From an uncultured Clostridia bacterium (lineage in GTDB: Bacteria; Bacillota; Clostridia; Oscillospirales; Acutalibacteraceae), in NCBI GenBank assembly GCA_947165115.1, contig CAMUZD010000154.1:1-5098 (forward strand): a DNA stretch of 5,098 nt, in the 5' to 3' direction. Of this stretch, positions 1 through 5,098 are shown piece by piece (the first letter of the stretch is position 1; each line of letters opens with the position of its first letter). A program made the position numbers and the translations under genes. Under the pieces are notes generated by a model that was given only the letters and a program-made list of their open reading frames with translations, was not told the origin of the DNA and made no database searches.

Positions 1-1
1 C

Positions 2-1657
2 TCCTCCTGCGATGTTGACGGGATTGCCGACAACGGTTACAGGATTGCGGTAATCAACGGAAACATTCATATAAACGGCACGGCTCAGCGAGGTCTGCAG
101 ATTGCCGCTTACCGTTTTCTTGAGGAATTCTGCGCCAGAAAGGTTTATACCTCAAAAATGACCGTGATGCCGCAGAGCGATGCTTTTCTCGTCCCGATTG
201 ATACAGATATTGTTTATGAACCCTATTTTGAGAGCACGGATACGGACTGGAGAAGCCCGCTCAATACGGAATACTCGATGGCAAACGGCCTGACAAGCGG
301 CTCGCGCAGGACTATCCCCGCGGAAATGGGCGGCAGCGTCGATTATCTCGGCGGCTTCTGCCACACCATAGGCGGGCTCTGCGAAACCGAAAAATATGCA
401 GACTCTCATCCCGAATATCTCGCCCTTCACGACGGCGAGAGGACGGCCGATCAGCCCTGCCTCACGAACCCCGATGTTCTCAGAATCTGCACCGAAAACG
501 TGCTGAAGATTCTTGAAGAGAAACACAATCCCGACGCGCCGCTTCAGATAGTTTCCGTTACTCAGAACGATAATACCAACTACTGCGAATGCGAAAACTG
601 CAAGGCATTTGAAGCTTCTCACGGCGGAAAGCAATCCGCGACAATGCTGAATTTTGTCAATCAGATTGCCGATACCGTGAAAGAAAACGGTTATGACAAT
701 GTGGCAGTCGATACCTTCGCTTATCAATACACCCTCGAGGTGCCCGAAGGGATAACTCCGCGCGAAAATGTGATAATCCGCATGTGCCCGATACTCTGCT
801 GCATGGCGCATGCGCTTGACGACGAATGCAATAAACAGTTTTATCAGGCTCTGGAGGACTGGTCTGAAGTCTGCGACCGCCTTTATATATGGGATTATGC
901 AACTCATTATCTTCATCCCTGCGCGGTTATTCCGAATTTCGGCATTATTCAGCGCAATATGCAAATTTACTATGAACACAATGTTAAAGGCATATACGTT
1001 GAAGGCAACTACTTTGTCGAGAACTGTGATACGGAATTTGCAGAGCTTCGCGCCTATATGATTTCAAAATGTATGCAGGATCCCTATTGCGACCTCGACA
1101 GCGAGATTGACGGCTTCCTTGATGCCTACTACGGCCCGGGCGGCAGATATATGCGCAAAATCATTGATATCTTCACAAAGCGCGCCGGCTCATTTGACGG
1201 CCACATGACCTTTATTTACAGTTCCTGGGCTGTCATGCGCCCGATTATGTCGGCGGAAGTCAGCGTAATTGACAGCTTGTGGAAGCAGGCTGAACTTGCC
1301 GCAAAAACAGGCGAACAATTTGCCAATCTCAAGCGAAGCGAGCTCTCATGGCGCTGGTGGAAGGCAAACGCCGCGAAGGGCGAATTTTCTCACCTGAATC
1401 CGAAACGCGGTGACAGGCAGGAAGAGCTTTATCAGGACCTGCTCGATGCGGGCGTGACAATACTTCAGGAATTTGAAAACGAAGATATCAGAGAAATCGA
1501 CAAAGATGTTATTCGCTACGCGCCGCCTGATTACTGGCATGTCAGCAACGAGGAAAAACCGGTTGTCATAAAATATATCAAAATCAATAAGCTGGCAGAA
1601 AAATTTCCGCCGCTCTTCGCGATAGTCGCTTATTTCTATACAATGGCTCACAGTTAA
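2..1657 (+). CDS. DUF4838 (GH163-related) glycosidase-like protein, 5'-truncated
   Basis: The reading frame is open to the left edge, so the real start lies outside and the ATG at 158 is internal; 551 residues are visible. Residues 1-52 (GYRIAVINGNIHING, then RG..IAAYRFLEEFC) look like the end of the small alpha/beta domain that precedes the barrel in GH20/GH67-type enzymes. The following region matches DUF4838: HPEYLALHDGER, CLTNPDV, SVTQND followed by a C-x-C-x2-C cluster (nt 554-601), FVNQIADTV, ENVIIRMCP, WDY (nt 890-898), VEGNY (nt 998-1012) and FLDAYYGPGG. From family knowledge, CAZy family GH163 (endo-beta-N-acetylglucosaminidases on complex N-glycans) belongs to this group; the substrate here is unknown. 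Conserved acids D190 and E334 (window numbering) are candidate active-site residues only. All 18 cysteines lie before residue 364, which argues mildly for a cytoplasmic location. Any signal peptide would be outside the window. First gene of the visible + strand run; the next starts 26 bases on. Confidence 0.88.
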   Translation, partial: SSCDVDGIADNGYRIAVINGNIHINGTAQRGLQIAAYRFLEEFCARKVYTSKMTVMPQSDAFLVPIDTDIVYEPYFESTDTDWRSPLNTEYSMANGLTSGSRRTIPAEMGGSVDYLGGFCHTIGGLCETEKYADSHPEYLALHDGERTADQPCLTNPDVLRICTENVLKILEEKHNPDAPLQIVSVTQNDNTNYCECENCKAFEASHGGKQSATMLNFVNQIADTVKENGYDNVAVDTFAYQYTLEVPEGITPRENVIIRMCPILCCMAHALDDECNKQFYQALEDWSEVCDRLYIWDYATHYLHPCAVIPNFGIIQRNMQIYYEHNVKGIYVEGNYFVENCDTEFAELRAYMISKCMQDPYCDLDSEIDGFLDAYYGPGGRYMRKIIDIFTKRAGSFDGHMTFIYSSWAVMRPIMSAEVSVIDSLWKQAELAAKTGEQFANLKRSELSWRWWKANAAKGEFSHLNPKRGDRQEELYQDLLDAGVTILQEFENEDIREIDKDVIRYAPPDYWHVSNEEKPVVIKYIKINKLAEKFPPLFAIVAYFYTMAHS

Positions 1658-1683
1658 TTGACCGGATTAAAGGAAACAGAAGA

Positions 1684-2139
1684 ATGATAATTGAAACAAA
1701 GCGTTTGGTGATACAGACTGCGTCTGAAGATGAAATGAACGCTTATATCGAAAAACAGACAGACCCGATTCTCATAACGGCATATAAAGAAATGCTGCAG
1801 GGATGCCTTGATAATCCGCAGGATTGGGACTGGTATGCAATCTGGTTTATTGCGCTTAAAGACGGCTCTCATATAGGAGATCTGAGCTTCAAGGGATTGA
1901 ACGCAGACGGCTCGGTCGAAATCGGTTACGGGATTTCGGAAGAATGCCGCGGACACGGCTACGCAACAGAAGCGGTCACCGCAGCCGTATCCTGGGCGTT
2001 GAGTCAACCGGGAGTCCGCCGCGTTGAGGCAGAGACAGAGCCGGATAATAATAAATCGCAGAGAGTCCTTGAAAAATGCGGCTTTATCCCCACCGGCACT
2101 ACAGGCGAAGAAGGTCCCCGCTTCTGTAAAACACTCTGA
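1684..2139 (+). CDS. GNAT family N-acetyltransferase, RimJ/RimL type
   Basis: This 151-residue cytoplasmic protein should move an acetyl group from acetyl-CoA to an amine; the acceptor cannot be told from sequence. It opens with the RimJ/RimL-like strand IIETKRLVIQ. The acetyl-CoA pyrophosphate loop follows at residues 79-97: EIGYGI, then R89-x-x-G92-x-A94 inside CRGHGYATEA, matching the Q/R-x-x-G-x-G/A rule. The last core part is N122/N123, S125 and VLEKCGF (128-134), the usual C-terminal strand and helix. The end GEEGPRF is typical of a compact clostridial subfamily, so the length appears complete. The start is supported by AAAGGAAA at 1669-1676, a weaker Shine-Dalgarno than in the neighbouring genes. 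It sits 26 bases after the DUF4838 gene and 33 before the esterase gene, so is probably co-transcribed. A part in glycan use is not evident; modification of a protein, antibiotic or small amine is equally possible. Confidence 0.93.
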   Translation: MIIETKRLVIQTASEDEMNAYIEKQTDPILITAYKEMLQGCLDNPQDWDWYAIWFIALKDGSHIGDLSFKGLNADGSVEIGYGISEECRGHGYATEAVTAAVSWALSQPGVRRVEAETEPDNNKSQRVLEKCGFIPTGTTGEEGPRFCKTL

Positions 2140-2151
2140 ATTATTACGGTA

Positions 2152-2170
2152 TGTCAAGGAGAACCTGACA
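2152..2170 (+). promoter_or_regulatory. Hairpin enclosing the ribosome binding site of the SGNH esterase gene
   Basis: The Shine-Dalgarno AAGGAGAA (2156-2163) lies within an imperfect inverted repeat. TGTCA (2152-2156) can pair with TGACA (2166-2170), and GG (2158-2159) with CC (2164-2165), leaving one bulged A (2157) and the tetraloop AGAA (2160-2163). The ATG is at 2173, 11 bases after AGGAG. The stem is only 7 base pairs, so it may just tune initiation after the upstream ribosome clears the GNAT stop codon at 2139. The pairing is visible in the sequence; a regulatory effect is inference. Confidence 0.4.
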
Positions 2171-2172
2171 CA

Positions 2173-3216
2173 ATGCGTATAGAAGAAATAGATAAAAACT
2201 TTGCAATCCGGGCTCCCGACGGCTCGCAGGCGGTGTTTTTTGACGTTTCAGAGCCGCCTTTCACCGTTCACGGTCTAATGAGGGACGAGGGCGGTTATTA
2301 CCGCATTCCCTATGATGTGGCCGAAGCGGCAAATGAAGGCGTCAAAGCTCTCAATCTGAATACTGCGGGCGGGCGCGTGCGGTTTTGCACCGACACCGAA
2401 AGAATCATCCTGCGCGCCGGAATGCGCTGTGTTTCAAAGATGCAGCATTTCGCTCTGACCGGCTCATCGGGCTTTGACCTCTATGCAGACGGCGTTTATA
2501 TCGGAACCTTCGCTCCACCTGTAGAACTTGAAGACGGCTTCTCTGCCGAGCTTTATACAGGCGGCGAAGGCATGCGCGAAATCACGATTCATTTCCCGCT
2601 CTACAGCGGAGTTGCGCGCCTTGAGCTCGGCTTCCCTGCGGGCAGCAGGATTGAAAAAGCCGCGCCTTACCGCATTCAGGCACCCGCGGTTTATTACGGT
2701 TCATCCATCACGCAGGGAGGATGCGCCTCGCGCCCGGGCAACGCATATCAGAATATTCTCTCCCGCCTGCTCTGCTGCGATCATATAAATCTCGGCTTTT
2801 CGGGCAGCGCACTGGGTGAGCAAAGCGTGGCGGAATATATAGCAAGTCTCAATATGTCCGCCTTCGTGCTCGATTACGACCATAATGCGCCGACTCCGGA
2901 GCATCTTGAGGCAACGCACTTCGCGTTTTACAGGACGATACGCGAAAAGAATCCGTCCCTGCCGGTTATTATGCTTTCGCGCCCTCAGCCGAATCCGAAT
3001 AAAGAGGAACTTCTGCGCCGCAATATAGTTAAGAAATCCTATGAAACAGCAGTTGAAAACGGGGATAAAAACGTTTATTTCATTGACGGAACAGAAATAC
3101 TGAAAATCTTCGGCGGCGACTCGGGAACTGTGGATAACTGCCACCCAAACGATCTCGGTTTTTACTGCATGGCTAAGGCGATTGAGCCCGTGCTGAAAGC
3201 GGCTCTGAAAGTATAA
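2173..3216 (+). CDS. SGNH/GDSL-type esterase with N-terminal GxDLY domain
   Basis: A 347-residue predicted acyl-ester hydrolase, probably a carbohydrate or acyl deacetylase by family habit. Residues 1 to about 165 form a beta-rich N-terminal domain carrying G100-F-D-L-Y104, the signature of the GxDLY domain that precedes one branch of SGNH hydrolases. The catalytic domain begins at about 172. Block I is YYGSSIT with the nucleophile S178; block II is NLGFSGSALGE with an oxyanion glycine near G211; block III has N238 in DYDHNAP; block V is D321-x-x-H324 in DNCHPNDLG. All catalytic positions are therefore present. No signal peptide or membrane segment is seen, so it is probably cytoplasmic and would act on imported material. 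The start is fixed by AAGGAGAA at 2156-2163; an ATG at 2151 is out of frame. It lies between the GNAT and FMN-split genes in the same run. The co-occurring DUF4838 gene supports a glycan role, but the real substrate is not known. Confidence 0.93.
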   Translation: MRIEEIDKNFAIRAPDGSQAVFFDVSEPPFTVHGLMRDEGGYYRIPYDVAEAANEGVKALNLNTAGGRVRFCTDTERIILRAGMRCVSKMQHFALTGSSGFDLYADGVYIGTFAPPVELEDGFSAELYTGGEGMREITIHFPLYSGVARLELGFPAGSRIEKAAPYRIQAPAVYYGSSITQGGCASRPGNAYQNILSRLLCCDHINLGFSGSALGEQSVAEYIASLNMSAFVLDYDHNAPTPEHLEATHFAFYRTIREKNPSLPVIMLSRPQPNPNKEELLRRNIVKKSYETAVENGDKNVYFIDGTEILKIFGGDSGTVDNCHPNDLGFYCMAKAIEPVLKAALKV

Positions 3217-3239
3217 TTCAGTCAGGGGAAGGAGAGACT

Positions 3240-3659
3240 ATGGATAATAAAAGAATTGCAGAATTTATCAGAAAGCAAAAGGTTGCTTTTATCTGCTCCG
3301 TTGACGGGGAAGGTTTTCCGAATGTGAAAGCGATGCTGAAGCCCAGAAAAACCGAAAGGCTGAAATGTTTTTATTTCTCAACAAACACCTCTTCAATGAG
3401 AGTGAAGCAGTATCTTGATAATCCGAACGCTTGTATTTACTTTTATCACAAGGGCCTGATTAAATATACGGGAGTCATGCTGAAAGGCAAAATGGAGGTC
3501 CTGACCGATCAGGAGACGAAAAACATGATCTGGCGCAAAGGCGACACGATGTTTTATAAGGGCGGAGTCACCGACCCCGACTACTGCGTGCTGAAATTCA
3601 GCGCGGTGTGCGGGAGATACTACTGCGACCTGAAAACAGAGGATTTTACAATCGATTAG
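3240..3659 (+). CDS. Pyridoxamine 5'-phosphate oxidase family (FMN-binding split barrel) protein
   Basis: A 139-residue small flavin-binding protein of the PPOX-like, general-stress-protein-26 type, cytoplasmic and probably dimeric by family knowledge. Typical features are the opening helix and strand (IAEFIRKQKVAFICSVD), the G25-F-P-N-V sequence on the second strand, and FYFSTNTSSMRVKQYL (about 44-59), the usual phosphate and FMN-contacting segment followed by NPNACIYFY. GVMLKGKMEVLTD (78-90) is the next barrel strand pair, and Y/F-rich strands close the fold. These proteins bind FMN, F420 or heme; members this short are rarely shown to be true pyridoxamine phosphate oxidases, so no specific reaction is assigned. 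The start at 3240 has a strong AAGGAGAG at 3229-3236. It is the last gene of the + strand run, 23 bases after the esterase stop and 25 before the terminator hairpin. A functional link with the glycan-type genes upstream is not evident. Confidence 0.92.
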   Translation: MDNKRIAEFIRKQKVAFICSVDGEGFPNVKAMLKPRKTERLKCFYFSTNTSSMRVKQYLDNPNACIYFYHKGLIKYTGVMLKGKMEVLTDQETKNMIWRKGDTMFYKGGVTDPDYCVLKFSAVCGRYYCDLKTEDFTID

Positions 3660-3680
3660 TCCGAAACTCATTTTTACAAA

Positions 3681-3711
3681 AGAAAATGCCGCCTTTACGG
3701 CGGCATTGTTT
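3681..3711. terminator. Bidirectional Rho-independent terminator between convergent genes
   Basis: AATGCCGCC (3685-3693) and GGCGGCATT (3699-3707) pair perfectly over 9 bases around the 5-base loop TTTAC. On the - strand the stem runs into TTTTCTTTTG, a good T-tract; on the + strand it is followed by the weaker TTGTTTATGTTT. It lies 25 bases after the stop of the + strand FMN-split gene and 8 bases after the stop of the - strand hydrolase gene, so it can end both transcripts. It is the only gene-free stretch of note in the window. Confidence 0.88.
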
Positions 3712-3715
3712 ATGT

Positions 3716-4813
3716 TTATCCGAAAATCCTGAACCTGTCAGCATCCTGTTTGAAATCAAACTTTCCCGTAATTGCCTTTATGACAGCACGGAAGGTGTCT
3801 GCAATTTCATATTTAAGACCTTTTAGTATTCTTATTCCCAGGTCTGTTACTTTTGAATCGTTTTCATCAACGAGAGCTGTCTTTTTGAGATCGGCGCCAT
3901 TATATGATGATCTGTATTTGCAGAGCCAGGAAATAAGGCCGTCGGGATATGTGAGCTTAATCTCTTTGCCGTTTGCATCGGTTGTTGACATATTGGGATA
4001 ATCACCTTTATCATAGGCAAACATATCGTTTGACGCCGCATACCAGACATGATGGTTGCTCGGCGTCTTTTTGCCGTCGGGATAGCAGACCGTGCCGAAA
4101 ACGGAGATCCTGCATTTGCCGGGAATCTTTGTGATGCGGCAAATCTGCTCCCATATCTGCTTGCCGAAAACGTGATATCCGCCGATTACATCATATCTTG
4201 AAGACAAGACCCAGAGAGGCATATTCTTAACCGCCTCTATCTGCGCGTCGGTCGGAATATAAGCGGGGCACATCGGAAAAGCGGCGGCGAACATCTTCGG
4301 ATAAGAAGATATCATTTTCAATACCATCTTGCCGCCCATTGAGTACCCTCCAATATAAATGCGCGTGGTATCAATGTGAGCTCTGTTAGCCGAAATAAAC
4401 TGACGGATTGCTGCGTAAAGCGGCTCAACCTCATCGTCGCTCCAGGTGCCGTAAGGATTCTCTGATTCATCGGAACGGGGAATAAATATGTACGCGGCGC
4501 CGTTTGTGAAACGCGACTGCATCTCTCTGCCGGCAAAGGCGGGAAAATCATTGTTTACAATCTGCTCCCGCTTCTCGCCGCCCTGACCCATACCGTGAAT
4601 CAGGATAACAAGCGGATATTTCACTCCCCTTCTTAGATTTTCGGGAGTATAGCTGACATAATCGATTTTGATACCGTTTACCTCGGGGCCGATACCGTCC
4701 TCAAATTTCTCCGCAAGCTCAAGAATGCGGGCGGATTCCTTAGCCGAAGCGCTGACGCCAAGGCAGGCAAATAACGTAACTGCGACCATAATCAGGCAGG
4801 TAAGTTTTTTCAT
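3716..4813 (-). CDS. Secreted alpha/beta hydrolase (esterase / PHB-depolymerase-like)
   Basis: A 365-residue exported serine hydrolase. MKKLTCLIMVAVTLFACLGV followed by SASA and K25 is a classic signal peptide with a likely cleavage after A24; C17 in LFAC is a poor lipobox. The fold starts at about 47, with an oxyanion-type HGMGQGG at 73-79. The nucleophile elbow is G156-Y-S158-M-G160, the likely acid is D208 in SSRYDVIGG, and the likely base is H254 or H255 in PSNHHVWYA, in correct order and spacing. The closing segment DGLISWLCKYR (291-301) is where related esterase domains usually end. About 60 further residues, rich in K, D and aromatics, match nothing I recognise. The likely reaction is hydrolysis of an ester on an extracellular polymer or glycan; a peptidase of the prolyl-oligopeptidase group is a weaker alternative. 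The start is supported by AAGGAGA at 4821-4827 with 7-base spacing. It follows the membrane-protein gene by 14 bases, probably in one transcript. Confidence 0.92.
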   Translation of the reverse strand: MKKLTCLIMVAVTLFACLGVSASAKESARILELAEKFEDGIGPEVNGIKIDYVSYTPENLRRGVKYPLVILIHGMGQGGEKREQIVNNDFPAFAGREMQSRFTNGAAYIFIPRSDESENPYGTWSDDEVEPLYAAIRQFISANRAHIDTTRIYIGGYSMGGKMVLKMISSYPKMFAAAFPMCPAYIPTDAQIEAVKNMPLWVLSSRYDVIGGYHVFGKQIWEQICRITKIPGKCRISVFGTVCYPDGKKTPSNHHVWYAASNDMFAYDKGDYPNMSTTDANGKEIKLTYPDGLISWLCKYRSSYNGADLKKTALVDENDSKVTDLGIRILKGLKYEIADTFRAVIKAITGKFDFKQDADRFRIFG

Positions 4814-4820
4814 ATCGGTC

Positions 4821-4827
4821 TCTCCTT
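4821..4827 (-). promoter_or_regulatory. Shine-Dalgarno adjoining the upstream stop codon
   Basis: Read on the - strand, the stop TAA (4830-4828) of the membrane-protein gene is followed at once by AAGGAGA (4827-4821), then 7 bases and the ATG of the secreted hydrolase at 4813. A terminating ribosome would cover this site, so translation of the two genes is probably coupled. This also supports the chosen start of the hydrolase. Confidence 0.8.
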
Positions 4828-5097
4828 TTATTCGTCTTCCTCTTCTTCGGCTTTCTTTGCCGCTTCTTCGAGGGCTTTTCGTTCTTCGAGCTCGGTCTGC
4901 GGCGTTCTCACGCCCTCTTTATCCTTCCAGATTCTGTCTATCAATTTGCCGAAAAGGCCTATAAGCGGAGCATTGACTATCGTCGTAATAATCGTACCGA
5001 CACCGATTGCGGTCCATTCGAATTTATGAAGCAGGATAAGCATCAGGATTATTCCGACAGTCAGCGAACTGAAATCGTAAATCCACTTGACTTTTGT
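4828..5097 (-). CDS. YczE/DUF6198-like integral membrane protein, C-terminal part
   Basis: The frame is open to the right edge, so the ATG at 5043 is most likely internal and only about 89 C-terminal residues are visible. KWIYDFSSLTVGIILMLILL is a membrane segment preceded by charged residues. A short polar linker (HKFEW) follows, then IGVGTIITTIVNAPLIGLFG, a glycine-rich hydrophobic stretch. The arrangement of a D-F-S-S entry, G-x-G-T-I-I and a final xPLIGLF matches the C-terminus of YczE/YitT-like proteins (DUF6198), usually about 200-230 residues of uncertain, perhaps transport, function. After L-I-D-R-I-W the protein ends in about 30 charged residues (ELEERKALEEAAKKAEEEED), probably a cytoplasmic helical tail that typical members lack. 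It lies directly upstream of the secreted hydrolase, with the hydrolase ribosome binding site abutting its stop codon. The family call rests on a short stretch and is tentative; the membrane location is firm. Confidence 0.68.
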   Translation of the reverse strand, partial: TKVKWIYDFSSLTVGIILMLILLHKFEWTAIGVGTIITTIVNAPLIGLFGKLIDRIWKDKEGVRTPQTELEERKALEEAAKKAEEEEDE

Positions 5098-5098
5098 G

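Noticed and set aside
152..979. Long 275-codon open frame on the - strand inside the DUF4838 gene
   Set aside because: It lies wholly opposite a well-supported coding frame, its protein has no recognisable motif or credible start signal, and such shadows are common opposite genes with biased codon use.
1654..2157. 167-codon - strand frame opposite the GNAT gene
   Set aside because: It mirrors the acetyltransferase reading frame; the + strand product has all GNAT motifs and the mirror has none.
2701..3144. 147-codon - strand frame opposite the SGNH esterase
   Set aside because: The + strand carries the complete S178, N238, D321, H324 catalytic set; the - strand translation is low-complexity noise.
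3220..3239. Possible AGTC/GACT hairpin around the ribosome binding site of the FMN-split gene
   Set aside because: Only 4 base pairs around a 12-base loop, which is expected by chance and unlikely to be stable.
3608..3826. 72-codon + strand frame running across the terminator
   Set aside because: It overlaps the FMN-split gene, reads through a strong hairpin and continues antisense to the hydrolase, with no ribosome binding site.
4761..4764. Cysteine C17 of the secreted hydrolase as a lipoprotein anchor
   Set aside because: The residues before it are L-F-A; phenylalanine is a poor fit to the lipobox, and a good standard cleavage site ASA|K follows.
1..5098. Mobile element, CRISPR array, prophage or toxin-antitoxin system
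   Set aside because: No transposase or integrase motifs, no regularly spaced direct repeats, no terminal inverted repeats and no small overlapping toxin-like gene pair were seen.

Overview
The window looks like chromosomal DNA of an anaerobic Firmicute, most likely an uncultured gut or rumen clostridium of the Oscillospiraceae/Ruminococcaceae type. This is inferred from mid-range base composition, strong AAGGAG-type Shine-Dalgarno sites ahead of every complete gene but one, tightly packed co-directional genes, very cysteine-rich proteins, and protein families (DUF4838, GxDLY-SGNH esterase, YczE-like membrane protein) common in such genomes. No rRNA, tRNA, mobile element, CRISPR array, phage gene or long repeat is visible, and nothing in the window fixes the species.

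Left part, + strand (about 2-3659): four closely spaced genes with gaps of 23-33 bases, probably one transcript. They are (1) the 3' part of a large DUF4838 protein, a glycoside-hydrolase-like family related to GH163, cut by the left edge; (2) a GNAT acetyltransferase of the RimJ/RimL type; (3) an SGNH/GDSL esterase with the N-terminal GxDLY domain; (4) a small FMN-binding-split (pyridoxamine 5'-phosphate oxidase-like) protein. The run ends at a near-perfect hairpin at 3685-3707.

Right part, - strand (3716-5098): a convergent pair. The upstream gene, cut by the right edge, encodes the C-terminal end of a YczE/DUF6198-like membrane protein with an unusual acidic cytoplasmic tail. Fourteen bases after its last sense codon pair (stop included) begins a secreted alpha/beta hydrolase with a complete Ser-Asp-His triad; its Shine-Dalgarno starts on the base after the upstream stop codon. 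The hairpin at 3685-3707 also serves this pair and has its better T-tract on the - strand.

How they may work together: a glycosidase-like protein, a carbohydrate-type SGNH esterase and, on the other strand, a secreted esterase suggest breakdown of an acylated glycan. The GNAT and FMN-split proteins do not obviously fit and may be housekeeping passengers. This pathway reading is inference; the sequence directly shows only the families, the order and the spacing. I see no clear evidence of a previously undescribed system. The most unusual local items are a small hairpin enclosing the ribosome binding site of the esterase gene, the skewed cysteine distribution and odd C-terminus of the DUF4838 protein, and the C-terminal extension of the secreted hydrolase.
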